Assembly (NCBI RefSeq): GCF_021730395.1
Contig: NC_069363.1
Span: 53,563,001 to 53,627,000, forward strand
DNA: 64,000 nt
Reading direction: 5' to 3'
Source: Mercenaria mercenaria
Taxonomy: Eukaryota; Mollusca; Bivalvia; Venerida; Veneridae
A model generated the notes under the pieces. It had not been told where the DNA came from, searched no databases, and was given only the letters and a program-made list of their open reading frames with translations. Numbering within the stretch: position 1 is the first letter of the stretch; every line of letters starts with the position of its first letter. A program made the translations under genes and the position numbers. Shown piece by piece: positions 14,001 through 24,769 of this stretch.

Positions 14001-17000
14001 TGAATGAAAGAATATCGTCTGTGCCTACAAAGACAAGAGAAGTAAATACCACTAAACCTTTGAATGAGAAGCCATGCAAAGTTCAGAACAAAGGTAATGG
14101 GCATGTTAAAATATCAACAATGACAAATAAAAAGAAAGAAAACATAAAGAAAACAAACAATAGTTGCAAAACATCATCTGAAAACGATATCAAGAAAGTA
14201 GAAAAGAAAACCCTAAAAGAAAAAGCAGAAAATATTAAAGAAATTCCTAAAGTATGTAGAAAAAAGAAGATTCAAGTAAAAGGAAACGAAATAGATTGCA
14301 AACTTGCTGATAACGTTGCCCAGACCAAAAGCATAAAGTCAAAATATAAAGAGAATGTTACTGAAAATGGCAGTGATATATATTCTGCAAAGACCGTGTC
14401 TACATGGACGAAATCAAAAAGAAACAAGATCTCAAAGACCCATTCCGATACATTAGGAAATAATTCCTCAAAAATCCAGGCGCGTGAAAGACCTCCAGAT
14501 GCACCTAAATATGACACTTCAAAATTGATAAGACCAAAAGCGACAAAACATGCCACTCCCGAGACGAGGAGACCTGGCCAAGCCAAACCTGATACTTCCT
14601 TGTCGAAAAGAAAAGCCTTACCAAAACCTGACAACCTTTTGCCGAACAGAAAAACCTTAGAAAAATCTGCCTCTGATAGGCTGACAAAAGCACCTGACGA
14701 AAAAGCTCCTGATTCCAAATTAAACGTCTTTGAAAAACTTGCTACTGATGTCCCAGGAAGAAAGGTCGCAACAAAGCCAGTCGTGACGGTTTCGGAAAGA
14801 GAATCCTTTGGAGAAACCTCAACTCCTCAAAAAGGGAAAAACGCCTCAGAAAAGCCGGTCGTTCCATTTTCAGGAAGAAAAGCCTTAAGAAAACCATCAA
14901 TTCCTGAACCGGGAAGGACAACTTTGGCAAAGCTTCCTACTCATGTCCCGAGAGGACCATCTCTTACTAAGCATGCTGTTCCTGTGTCTGGTAGACCTCC
15001 TTCATCAAAATCTGTCACCAGTGCATCAAGCAGAACAGCCATAGCAAAGTCTTCTAGAGCTGTGTCGAGAAAACAAGCCTCAACAAAGTCAGCCACGCCA
15101 GTGTCGGGAAGACCAGGTCCCACAAAGCTAGACATGCTAGGGTCAGGAAGACCAGGTTCTACAAAGCTAGACACGCCAGTGTCTGGAAGATCAGGTTCCA
15201 CAAAGCTAGACACGCAAGTGTCAGAAAGACCAGGTTCCACAAAGCTTGACAGGCCACTGTCAGAAGGACCAGGTTCCGCAAAGCTTGACATGCCAGTGTC
15301 AGGAAGATCAGGTTCCGCAAAGCTTAACACGCAAGTGTCAGGAAGACCAGGTTCCACAAAGCTAGACACGCCAGTGTCAGGACGACCAGGTTCCGCAAAG
15401 CTTGACACGCCAGTGTCAGGACGACCAGGTACTGCAAAGCTAGACGCGCAAGTGACAGGAAGACCAGGTTCCACAAAGCTAGACACGCCAGTATCAGGAC
15501 GACCAGGTATTGCAAAGCAAGACGCGCATGTGACAGGAAGACCAGGTTCCACAAAGCTTGACCCGCCATTGTCAGGAAGACCAGGTTCCACAAAGCTAAA
15601 CATTGAAGTGTCAGGAAGACCAGGTTCCGTAAAGCTTGACACGCAAGTGTCAGGGAGACCAGGTTCCACAAAGCAATACACGCCAGTATCAGGAAGACTA
15701 GGTTCCACGAAGCAAGACACGCCAGCGCCAGGAAGACCAGGTTCAACAAACCAAGACACGCCAGAGTCTGGAAGACAAGGATCCACAAAGTTTGACACGC
15801 CAGTGACAGTAAGACCAGGTTCCACAAAGCAAGACACGCCAGTATCAGGAAGACCAAGTTCCACAAAGAAAGACATGCTAGTATTAGGTAGACCTGCCTC
15901 AACAAAGTCAACCACGCCAGTGTCAGGAAGACCAGATTCCAGAAAGCTTGACACGCCAGTGTCTGGAAGACAAGGTTCCACAAAGCTATACACGCCAGTG
16001 TCAGGAAGAGCAGGTTCCACAAAGCTTGACACGCCAGTGTTAGGAAGACCAGATTCCAGAAAGCGTGACACGCCAGTGACAGTAAGACCAGGTTCCACAA
16101 AGCTAGACACGCCAGTGTCAGGAAGACCACGTTCCACAAAGCTTGACACGTCAGTGTCAGGACGACCATGTTCCACAAAACTAGACACGCCAGTGCTGGG
16201 AAGACCTGCCTCCACAACGTCAATCACGCCATTGTCTGAAAGAGCTGTCCCAACAAAGCCAGTTACTTCTATGTCTGAAAGAGCTGCTTCAACAAAACTA
16301 GTAACTCCATTGTCGGGAAGGCCTGCCTCAACAAAGCCAGTGACTCCATTGTCGGGAAGACCTGCCTCAACAAAGCCAGCCACACCATTGTCTGAAAGAG
16401 CTACCTTAACAAAGCCAGTGATTTCATTATCGGGAAGACCTTGCTTAACAAATCCAGCCACTCCATTGCCGAGAAGACCTGCCTCAATAAAGCCAGCCAC
16501 ACCAGTGTCAGTAAGAACTGCCTCAACAAAGTCAATGACTCCAGGGTCGGGAAGACCTGCCTCAACAAAGCCTGGCACGCCAGTGTCGGTAAGACTTGCC
16601 TCAACAAAGCCAGTGACTCCATTTTTGGGAAGACATGCCTCAACAAAGCCAGCCACGCCATTGTCTGAAAGACCTACTTCAACATCAACAAAGCCAATCA
16701 CGCCAGTGTTTATAAGACCTGCCTTAACAAAGCCAGACACGACAATGACAGTAAGACCTGCCTCAACAAAGCCAGTGACTTCATTGTCGAGAAGACCTGC
16801 CTCAACAAAGCCAGACACGCCATTGTCGGGAAGACCTGCCTCAACAAAGCAAGCCACGCCATTGTCTGAAAGACCTAGCTCAACAAAGCCGACCAATCCC
16901 GTGTCAGTAAGACCTACCTCAACAAAGCCAGTGACTCCATTGTCGAGAAGACCTACCTCAACAAAGCCAGTAACTTTATTGCCGGGAAGACCTACCTCAA

Positions 17001-19881
17001 CAAAGCCAGTAACTCCATTGCCGGGAAGAGCTGCCTCAACAAAGCCAGTGTCGGAAAGACCTGCCTCAACAAAGTCAGTGACTCCATTGTCGGGAAGACT
17101 TGTCTCAACAAAGCCAGTCACGCCAGTGTCGGTAAGACCTGCCTCAACAAAGCCAAACACGCCATTGTTGGTAAGACCTGCCTCAACAAAGCCAACCACG
17201 CCAGTGTCAGTAAAACCTGCCTCAACAAAGCCAGATAGGCCAGTGTCGGTAAGGCCTGTCTCAACAAAACCAAATACGCCATTGTTGGTAAGACCTGCCT
17301 CAACAAAGCCAGTGACTACATTGCCGGGAAGACCTGCCTCAACAAAGCCAGACACGCCAGTGTCACTTAGACCTGCCTCAACAAAGCCAGACACGCCAGT
17401 GTCGGTAAGATCTGCCTCAAAAAAGCCAACCACGCCATTGTCGGTAAAATCGTCCGCACGAGGAGAACTGCCACTAAGGTTAGCTTACGTTATACATACA
17501 GGTTTTCTCTTGTGTAATTGCAGTACATTTTATGAAAATGCTACCAACAAGTTAAGCATAGATCTGTCATGTGATTTTAGCAAAAAAAAATGCAAAGAAA
17601 ATATGGAAAACAGCTTTATAGAGCAAAAACACAGGCCCGGACTATTTTATCCGCCATTATACGACAACTATTTTTTTCGCGCCACTTTCTTATTTAGTGT
17701 CTGTATGCCTATAAGAAAAACTTTTTTCTCTGACATTGTGCCAGTTTCATTTGAAATGTACAAGCAAACTAAATGCATGAACAATACAAGATTTTAGATT
17801 GATATCAACAGTGTCTAAGGTTTAATGGCATTTTCAGTAACATAGGACAGCGCCAAAAATAGCTGTCACGACATATTCTTCAAGCAGTTACCCTAACTGT
17901 AGCCTTGTTTTGCCCTGTTTTGTCATTTTCTACTCTGATCTGCATACAAATTACACATTTAAACTGTTAAATATGTTCATTTTTATCTCTGATTGCCAGA
18001 AATTAGCCATCTTTAGGCTATAAATATGCAGTTCTTTGGAACAAAAAACACCCAGAACAGTGAAAATGTGATATTTTTGGGGTTGATCCTCGTTTACCTC
18101 AAAATTGCAATAAATTTGTCATCTTCTATCAAATTCTAATCAAGGTAGCCCATTTCCACCCTCATCTGGCCAGATTTCAATTATTACCAATGTCATCTTA
18201 TAGGTTACAACTCACTAAATAGCTGTTCTTCTTTATTCTATATAAAATTGACATGTTTCCAATGGCCTCGGCACACATCAGGACCAATTTTAAACGTCTG
18301 TAACTTTCATTTTCTTAAAGAGTATTGTCATTGCTGAATAAAAATTAAAAGAAAAGTAAGGGCCACGTTTGATGGCAAGAAAAATATTTTCAGTCAAACA
18401 CACAAACTGCAAAATCAGCACAAAACAATGAGACCCCAAATTGTAGTGGTGGTGTATGATCTAAGTTTCTATGAAAAATTCTGTCATGATGTTCTTTCAT
18501 TATGAAAATGCTACCTACACTTCAAGCATAGACCTGCCATGTGATTTTAGCAAAAAAATGCAAAGAAAATAGCTCTACAGAACAAAAAAGAACTGAGGAC
18601 AACTTGTACGCGCCATTTTCTTATTTAGTGTCTGTATGCCTTAATTAATACATCAAGCACTGTGCATTACCGCTACATTCGTAGACGTTAAACACATTGT
18701 CTTCGCCTAATACAAAATGTATATGTAACTGTCAATTTGTAACTAGATGCTTGTCCTTCTCAATTTTCCATGAGATATCTATGCGAAATACCTACTGAAG
18801 CCGGAATTATCATTCTTTGCAATCACGCGTAAACAAATTACTTCGAAACTTCATTTGAGCCGTGCCATGAGAAAACCAACATAGTGGCTTTGCGACCAGC
18901 ATGGATCCAGACCAGCCTGCGCATCCGCGCAGTCTGGTCAGGATCCATGCTGTTCGCTAACTATTTCTCTAATTCCAGTAGACAATGAAAGTGAACAGCA
19001 TGGATCCTGACCAGACTGCGCAGATGCGCAGGCTGGTCTGGATCCATGCTGGTCACAAAGCCACTATGTTGATTTTCTCATGGCGCGGCTCATTTCTTGA
19101 TTCATAAACGGAACGTTTGCAAAATAGTTTTTGGTTATTTCAAGAACTTAGAAATCAACTTTTAGGCTTTATCTAGTGTTTTTCTATTTATGAAATTTTA
19201 AGGGTCTTCTTTATAACTTAAAAGATCCTACAACATGCACATTCTAACACCCTAAATTCCTATTATAACAAAGAAGACTACAAATTTTATGTTTTTATGC
19301 AATGATTCACTGTTTTAATGCCATGGGGTCAAACGTCATAGCGGCGCGCTGGGAAAGAAACCTACACAAAACAGGCAAAATGTTAGAACCGAAATGATAT
19401 AGATCTATCTCAAACAATATTTGCTCTAGATTTTGCACCCTCGTGATATAGATCTAATTCTTTCGCATCTAAACTCCAAACAATGATTTTATTCAACGAC
19501 AAATAACTATTTGGGATATGTTATTTCTTAAATAAATTAGAATTTTGAAAACTTTAATTATTTTATAGAAGCAATTAGATCTAGATCTACTAGTTATTGC
19601 TGTGAAGAGTGTAAATATTGTATTCTAAATGAACTTCCAGGGAACGAAAGACGTCTGACAGGACAAATTCAACAAGATTAAGGACGGAAACAATGTCGTC
19701 TGCTTCCACAACTTCCGCCACCTCAAAAAGAACAAAGATGTTGCCTGCTGCGTCTGCTAGTTACGAGACCATTAGCTCACGTGCGTCAACATCATCCGCC
19801 TACAACGCAAATCATGACCTTGACCTATACACATCCGATGACGATTTTGAGTACGAAAGTGCTCCGAGTTCTTTGTCCTAA
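6314..19881 (+). CDS. Unrecognised large basic, low-complexity protein with 13-residue repeats
   Basis: I do not recognise this gene. Eight coding exons join in phase: 6314-6326, 9579-9755, 10307-10462, 10779-10914, 11421-11569, 13132-13222, 13531-17478, 19641-19881, nominally about 1,636 residues. All junctions are GT-AG. The N-terminus starts MLPGEIRRYKQ, without signal peptide or membrane segment. Exon 4 encodes a basic KLRKRRKR run (possible nuclear signal) followed by an acidic, leucine-rich amphipathic stretch. Exon 7 begins with Lys-rich sequence, then has about 64 copies of a 13-residue repeat (ASTKPVTPLSGRP type). The C-terminus is Ser-rich and ends in an acidic tail. The protein looks basic and disordered, possibly nuclear or cytoskeletal; that is a guess. 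Between 13600 and 13790 the frame is broken (three apparent -1 shifts, or a 72-bp intron at 13639-13710). The start codon exon is tiny and is the least certain part. Confidence 0.7.
6938..7800 (-). mobile_element. LINE 3' fragment (CR1/L2-like reverse transcriptase C-terminus)
   Basis: A minus-strand frame at 7289-7642 reads the region after the reverse transcriptase palm: LGWMKFSERCKYH, then LVPSYISDIL, then SFGYNSAKVWNIIP, with spacing usual for CR1/L2/Jockey-like LINEs. Similarity continues upstream to about 7760 (ISVLDYCC; LQGRVARIVLN) across one in-frame stop. The 3' side ends in an ATT-type microsatellite at about 6938-6957, as in CR1/L2-like tails. It is 5'-truncated and lies in intron 1 of the repeat-protein gene. 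Confidence 0.75.
7845..7900 (+). mobile_element. Small inverted piece of the same LINE
   Basis: The plus strand reads LQGRVARIVYDKQL, the same conserved segment seen on the minus strand at about 7640-7680. It lies in opposite orientation just upstream of the truncated LINE, as expected from twin priming or a 5' inversion during insertion. Confidence 0.5.
7997..8030. repeat. Poly-C tract
   Basis: An almost pure run of more than 30 C, followed by an A-rich stretch. Similar C runs occur at about 25510-25526 and 61573-61593. Length is likely unreliable in any assembly. Confidence 0.8.
8141..8353. mobile_element. Palindromic MITE, shorter variant (213 bp)
   Basis: Terminal inverted repeats start GAGCCGTGCCATGAGAAAAC and the element folds almost end to end. 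It is shorter than the 237-bp standard form because the centre differs. The flanks read AAAT on the left and AAAT on the right, a 4-bp target duplication if the element is taken as GAGCC...GGCTC. The open frames on both strands (containing MDPDQ) are artefacts of the palindrome. Confidence 0.85.
8840..9020. mobile_element. Palindromic MITE, right end missing
   Basis: Same family as 8141-8353. The left arm and centre are intact but the element breaks off inside the right arm at about 9020, followed by a T-rich stretch. Left flank ATTT. Confidence 0.8.
10040..10190. repeat. Long inverted repeat (fold-back) in intron 2
   Basis: Arms include TTAGAGTTCATGCG on the left and TGCATGAACTCCGAAAAA on the right, then GATAGGATCGG pairing with CCGATCCTATTC. 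The centre holds ACACGAGTTGCTCGTGCGA. The plan resembles the fold-back elements at 20.5-21.7 kb, but the core sequence differs. Confidence 0.6.
12370..12745 (+). mobile_element. Remnant of a tandem-unit element
   Basis: The segment contains an AAAGGGCAATAACTTTG unit start, units with CACGAAGATC-type text, and a GGACGGACAGACGCCCGGAC 3'-side signature typical of the tandem-unit elements of this window. Neither terminus is clear, so it is a degraded fragment in intron 5 of the repeat-protein gene. Confidence 0.5.
12844..13080. mobile_element. Palindromic MITE, 237 bp
   Basis: A complete copy, 237 bp including the outer T and A. Arms carry GACCAGCATGGATCCAGACC and its complement. The flanks give a 4-bp duplication ATAT. 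It lies in intron 5 of the repeat-protein gene, about 50 bp before exon 6. Confidence 0.9.
14941..17440 (+). repeat. Coding minisatellite, 39-bp unit, about 64 copies
   Basis: The unit is 39 bp, exactly 13 codons, so copy-number change keeps frame. Two subfamilies occupy separate halves. From about 15090 to 16200 the unit reads PGSTKLDTPVSGR; from about 16200 to 17440 it reads PASTKPVTPLSGR. A few units are shortened or lengthened by whole codons (for example near 16680 and 17040). The array is also open on the minus strand over 14941-17433 (830 codons) and in further frames. I treat those as shadows, because only the plus frame joins to flanking exons. Confidence 0.92.
17500..18650 (+). repeat. 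Diverged duplicate pair in the last intron of the repeat-protein gene
   Basis: About 150 bp beginning with ATGAAAATGCTACC near 17530 recurs near 18503, sharing CATGTGATTTTAGCAAAAAA and a later TTCTTATTTAGTGTCTGTAT. The DNA between holds no gene that I can see. The first copy follows the exon 7 donor directly, so the open frame running on to 17797 is intron sequence. Confidence 0.6.
18856..19092. mobile_element. Palindromic MITE, 237 bp
   Basis: A complete copy with the same ends and length as at 12844. The flanks give a 4-bp duplication ATTT. It lies in the last intron of the repeat-protein gene. Confidence 0.9.
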
Positions 19882-19916
19882 TCTTATGACAACGTTAGAG
19901 AATATCAGTTTGAATG

Positions 19917-19922
19917 AATAAA
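19917..19922 (+). terminator. Polyadenylation signal AATAAA
   Basis: A canonical AATAAA lies 36 bases after the stop codon at 19879-19881 of the large repeat-protein gene, followed by A/T-rich sequence. This supports 19641-19881 as the terminal coding exon. Confidence 0.6.
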
Positions 19923-20317
19923 AAATTAAAATGTATATTCATCATTATTGTTTATTTTTGCAATCAAATATCTAACAGCTTTCTTCCCTGTCTCATTGAC
20001 TTATGCACATTTAGACAAAGCATGATTCGCTTAGACTATAATGGTTATTTTGTGTTGATTACAAAATGATAATTAAAACACAGGACATGTCACTCTTAAC
20101 AATAACCCTAACAGTAGTAATATGTATTTAAAGATAAGTTACTATTCTGATGTGGGAATTCTCTAAAATTCTTGCATTAACTTCAGTCATATTGGGTCAT
20201 ATTCAGAAAAAAATGCAACTTTATGTCCATTTGCCGCTTTTAAGGATACAATTACCTTTTTAGCAAAAAAAAAAATATTAACATGGTATAAAATAAACTT
20301 TCTAACATGGATCGATT
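19923..20317. other. Downstream flank, no feature seen
   Basis: A/T-rich sequence after the polyadenylation signal, without open frames or clear repeats. Confidence 0.5.
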
Positions 20318-20339
20318 TGATTGTCAGTTAAACAAAGAT

Positions 20340-21131
20340 TCTAACATGGCTCGATTTGATTTCTAGTTAAACAAAGAAGGATATCAAGCTCTGTATATTC
20401 TGCGATAAACAATGGTTGACGCGCGGACCGGTAAAAGAGCATTATAACGTCAATTATGGCGTCAAATTGCTGCATGACGTCCGATAATTACTCCTCGGGT
20501 AAATGGAAGTCCAGCATAATATTTATTAAAATATGTCAATGTGCATGTCAGAATGAAAACAATCAAGGCCTTCTTGTGATTTATCGTCTAATTTACCACG
20601 GTTCATCGTTCAGATGCTTCAGTATTTAACCACTCGGGCTAACGCCCTCGTGGTTCAATTCCTACGCATCTGAACTCTGAACCGTGGTAAATCAGACGAT
20701 AAACCACTCGAAGGCCTTGATTATTTGTTAAATAAATGTAAGCTCTGTATAATTAAGAATTCTAACATGGCTCGAATTGATTTCCAGTTAAACAAAGAAG
20801 AAAATCAAGCTCTGTATATTCTGCGATAAACAACGGTTGACGCGCGAGAGCATTATGACGTCAAATTGCCGCATGACATCCGATACATTACTCCTCGCGT
20901 AAATGAAGCCCAGCATAATATTTATTAAAATATATCAGTTAGCATGTCAGAATGAAAACAATCAAGGCCTTCTTGTGATTTATCGTCTAATTTACCACGG
21001 TTCATCGTTCAGATGCTTCAGTATTTAACCACTCGGGCTAACGCCCTCGTGGTTCAATTCCTACGCATCTGAACTCTGAACCGTGGTAAATCAGACGATA
21101 AACCACTCGAAGACCTTGATTATTTGTTAAT
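20340..21131 (+). repeat. Two direct copies (~380 bp) each containing a fold-back
   Basis: A block beginning TCTAACATGGCTCGA, followed by AAGCTCTGTATATTCTGCGA, occurs at about 20340-20735 and again at 20758-21131. Each copy ends in a long inverted repeat (20561-20724 and 20960-21123). Arms include TTTACCACGG and CCGTGGTAAA; the loop holds CACTCGGGCTAACGCCCTCG. A third, interrupted copy begins at about 22990. Confidence 0.8.
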
Positions 21132-21275
21132 TCTAATATGCTTTTCTCTGTTAAAACACTTACGCTAGAATGACGTCACGTTAACGTGCGGTGACGTCAA
21201 TGTTTTTGTTGCAACCAAGAAAGAGTGCTACTATATTTTATCTACTGTTTTAGATTCATGCATATTAGAATCGAA

Positions 21276-21442
21276 ATAATTCATAACAAAAGAGTGTTTA
21301 AACACTATTTATACACTCGGGCAGTAATACGTCGTACAAATAATCTCACTCGGGCTGCGCCCTCGTGAAATTATTACGCCCGACGTATAACCGCCCATCG
21401 TGCATGAATAGTGTTAAAGCACTCTTTTGCTATAAATTATTT
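21276..21442. repeat. Fold-back element with CTCGGGC/GCCCTCG core
   Basis: Arms AATTCATAACAAAAGAGTG and CACTCTTTTGCTATAAATT pair imperfectly. The centre is CACTCGGGCTGCGCCCTCGTG, itself a short hairpin of the kind seen in neighbouring fold-backs. Confidence 0.75.
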
Positions 21443-21970
21443 CTTAAATAATAAGTTCCCAATCGTGGTTTATCGTAGAATATATCACGAAGGCCGTAGA
21501 CCTGAGTGATATATTGTTTCGCATAAGAGCGAAAAGCTCGGGTTATTTAAGAAATAATATATGTCATCGGTGATTTGTCGCTGAATAAATCACTGTTTGG
21601 AGTTCAGATGCGAAGGAATTATATCACGAGGGCGCAGCCCGAGTGATATAAATCTACGCATCTGAACGACAAACAGTGATTTATTCAAGAGCAAATCACT
21701 AAATGAGATATATTATTTCGATTCTAACATGTTACCAAGGATTTTGAAGTACATCCTTGTCGGCATTCATTAAATATTTGCCCGTTTTCAATCGGTTTCT
21801 TTTCCAGCGCGCCGCTACGCCGTTTGACGCTGTGACGTAATAATCGTGACGTCAGAACAGTGAATTGTTGTTTAATAATTCACTGTTTCTAGCCTTCTTC
21901 GTTTAATAGGAAAATGAATCGGATCGTGTTAGAATCTACGATAAATCACACTTGGGAACTTGTTATTTCG
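21443..21970. repeat. Nested inverted repeats
   Basis: An outer inverted repeat pairs about 21449-21482 (AAGTTCCCAATCGTGG) with 21936-21968 (CACTTGGGAACTTG). It encloses two further fold-backs at about 21443-21559 and 21562-21712. The latter has arms CGCATCTGAAC/GTTCAGATGCG and a centre GAGGGCGCAGCCC. The arrangement looks like fold-back elements inserted into one another. Confidence 0.65.
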
Positions 21971-22005
21971 ATTCTAACACGACATACTAATATCAACAGT
22001 GTTAG

Positions 22006-22872
22006 AAACAAGAGCACCGCCTTGCGTGTGCTGACGCTCATCTGATTTTTTTTGTATAGACTAATAGAAATATTGTCCTACCCATGATTTTCTAAGTCTA
22101 AAAAGGGCCATCATTCTTGCAAAAAGCAGGATAGAGTTATGTTTCTTGGTGTACAGTGTCCACTTATGATGGTGAAAAACTTTTGCAAGTTTTAAAGCAA
22201 TAGCTTTGATAGTTTATGAGAAAAGTTGACTTAAACATAACTCTACTCAACCAAGAAAATGATTTTCTACGTCCAAAAGGAGCAATAATTATTGCAAAAA
22301 GCAGGATGGAGTTATGTTGCTTGCTGTACAGGGTCAGCTTATGATGGTGAACAAGTGTTGCAAGTTTCAAAGCAATAGCTTTGATAGTTTAAGAGAAAAA
22401 GTTGACCTAAACGTAAAACTTAACCAAGAAATCTGATATTTTCTAAGTACAAAAGGGGCCATAAATCTTGCAAAAAGCAGGATGGAGTTATGTTTCTTGC
22501 TGTACAAGGTCAGCTTATGATGGTGAAAAACGGTTGCAAGTTTTAAAGCAATAGCTTTGATAGTTTATGAGAAAAGTTGACTTAAACATAATACTCAACC
22601 AAGAAAATGATTTTCTAAGTCCAAAAGGGGCAATAATTCTTGCAAAAAGCAAGATGGAGTTATGTTTCTTGATGTACAGGGTCTGCTTATGATGGTGAAC
22701 AAGTATTCCAAGTTTCAAAGCAATAGCTTTGATAGTTTAGGAGAAAAGTTGACCTAAACATAAAACATAACCAGGCAACGCCGACGCAGACGCTGACGCC
22801 GACGCCGACAACCGCTCAAGTGATGACAATAACTCATCATTTTTTTTTCAAAAAATCAGATGAGCTAAAAAT
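22006..22872 (+). mobile_element. Tandem-unit element, AACAAGAGCACC family, copy 1
   Basis: It starts AACAAGAGCACCGCCTTGCG, whose GCACC and GGTGC halves form a hairpin, followed by block X = GCTCATCTGAT. Four to five ~175-bp units follow (each with GCAAAAAGCAGGAT and AGTTATGTTTCTTG), then a GACGC-rich stretch. It ends ATCAGATGAGCT, the reverse complement of X. It is non-coding; the minus-strand frames at 22164 and 22515 are repeat shadows. A sister copy lies at 53531-54570. Confidence 0.85.
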
Positions 22873-23200
22873 GGTATCTACTTTTTACGACCGTGTTACG
22901 CACGTGGATCGGATGACGTCACTGCACGCGCATGGGTTATCGCAAAATAACCGTTGACTGATGTTCTTCTATGTGTATATAGGTTATTTGCTGGTCGTGT
23001 TAGAATCTGCCATAAACAACGGTTGGCGCGCGGACCGGTAAGAGAGCATTGTTATTATCAAATTGCCCCATGACGTCCGGTTCAGCACTAATTGGATAAA
23101 TGGTGCCTAGCTTAACTTTTATCTGAATATTTCAGTGAACATATAAGAATGAGAACAATCAAGGCCTTCTCGTGGTTTGTCGTCTAATTTCGCATCGTTT
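22873..23200 (+). repeat. Third, partial copy of the 20.3-21.1 kb duplicated block
   Basis: AACGGTTGGCGCGCGGACCG near 23023 and AATCAAGGCCTTCTCGTGG near 23156 match the blocks at 20400-20600 and 20820-20980. The copy stops in the left arm of the fold-back. The sequence before it carries GTGTTAGAATC, as in the nested region at 21.9 kb. Confidence 0.65.
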
Positions 23201-24769
23201 ACAGTCAATACATGTATCGCCATAACATTTGACCAACTAAGCCCCAAAACAATAGGATCATCTACTGGACACAGGTTATAATCGTATGAAGTAATACTAC
23301 TGCACACCAAAGCTTTCTCGTTAATAAGTGGAAACCTGTTTCAGAATGGCAAGATACCCATACCTACCTGTGACCTTGACTGTTGACCTACTAACCAGTA
23401 AGGTTAATCTAATAACCATAGGTAATGATCCTATGGAGTTTGACCACGGAAGGCCAAAGCGTTCACCATTTTATTGAGTGAAAACCAAAGTGTCCTATGC
23501 ACTTAAAAACAGCATACTTCTTCGGAGGGGGCGTTTTTTTTTCAGAACTCAGTATAATGATTAAATTTCCAATCTGAAACGTATTTAAATTCGTATGGAC
23601 ACGCAGGCAAGTAGAATGAAGGATTTTATTCTTTTCTAGATAGGCGTCAGATGTATTGATATTCTGACTTTATAATTTTCATTAAATTTTCAGTACAAGT
23701 TCAAAATGTACCTGTAAAATCTACATCTGAAGTCAACGTGTAGTTCTGCGCGTATCGTAATTTATTGGACAACGTTTACCAGTTATAAGTACGCATAGAT
23801 ATTTAAGACATGTACGCATACATGTACAAGTAGGGATATCCGTGGCCAAATAGTTAAGTTCATCAGTTGCCCCTTTCCACTCACTAAGAACTGGTTTAGA
23901 ATGTTAAAACGAAATTTCACATAGGGCGTACTTTCTGACCCCAGATGATCCAATATCAAACCTGAACCAGATGATAAAAAGGTTTACAGTCTCTACAGAA
24001 TTCATGAGAATTTACTAGGATCTAGCCTAGGACCTAAATAATTACCAAAGATGGCCCAGTTTCGAGCTTTACCTTGCGGATTTTATGACACAAATATTGT
24101 GTCCAGGCGTTGTATAGGTTAGATAAAAAATAAGGACATCTAGAGAATAAACAATAATTTTTTTATGATTCGACCTGTAGACCAAGCTTTCAAGTCCCAG
24201 ATGGCCGAGTTTCAAACTTGGCAATGATTCCACAAACAACATTCTGACCAGGTTTCATTAATATCAGGCCTAATGTCGTAAGGTTTTTTATGATCTGTTC
24301 TTGACCCAAGATGACCCATTTTTCAGTCAGGCTTAGATTTTATAAAGACAAACATTCTGATTCAGAAGCTGTTTCATGTCACAGGCGTAAAACGTGACCT
24401 CTAGGGTAATTACAAGATTTATCAATGCTTTGACCTTGTGACCTTGTTTTTGGTCCCCCGTCTCCTGTCACTGTATATGGTTTCTTTCGTTAAACAACAT
24501 CTGCAGAATCCCTCTGGCTATGTTGTTACACGAAAATAACGTGCGTTAACCCTACATTTCTGAATAAGTCTAATGCCATAACTCTGGTCTTGCAACAAAA
24601 CTCAGGTGCATAAATTCACATTCAGAATAATATTCCTACTTGGCTTCATGACTTTAGGTCAAACATTTTTAAGATATATGCAACACAAACTTTTAAGCAC
24701 TTAATGCATATTTTTCACTAAGTGATGCAGCATAATTGTGCTCTGTCTGAGTGACATCCCAAACAAACA
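23201..24769. other. Intergenic DNA with decayed repeat units, no gene seen
   Basis: From about 24000 to 24470 the text resembles degraded core units (GATGGCCGAGTTTCAAAC, ACATTCTGACCAGG) like those of the element at 31439. The remainder shows no coding signal. Confidence 0.5.

Noticed and set aside
14941-17433. 830-residue minus-strand frame (FVEAGLPDTGVS-like repeats) as a gene
   Set aside because: It is the antisense of the 39-bp coding array. It has no flanking exons on that strand, while the plus frame joins in phase to exons on both sides.
17479-17797. Continuation of the giant exon to the stop at 17797
   Set aside because: A good donor (CTAAG|GTTAGC) at 17478 joins in phase to a Ser-rich exon with a stop and AATAAA. 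The read-through part repeats a duplicated intronic sequence at 18.5 kb.
22164-22718. Frames with MKLATLVHHHK (also at 53684)
   Set aside because: Shadows of the AACAAGAGCACC-family core unit, present wherever that unit is.
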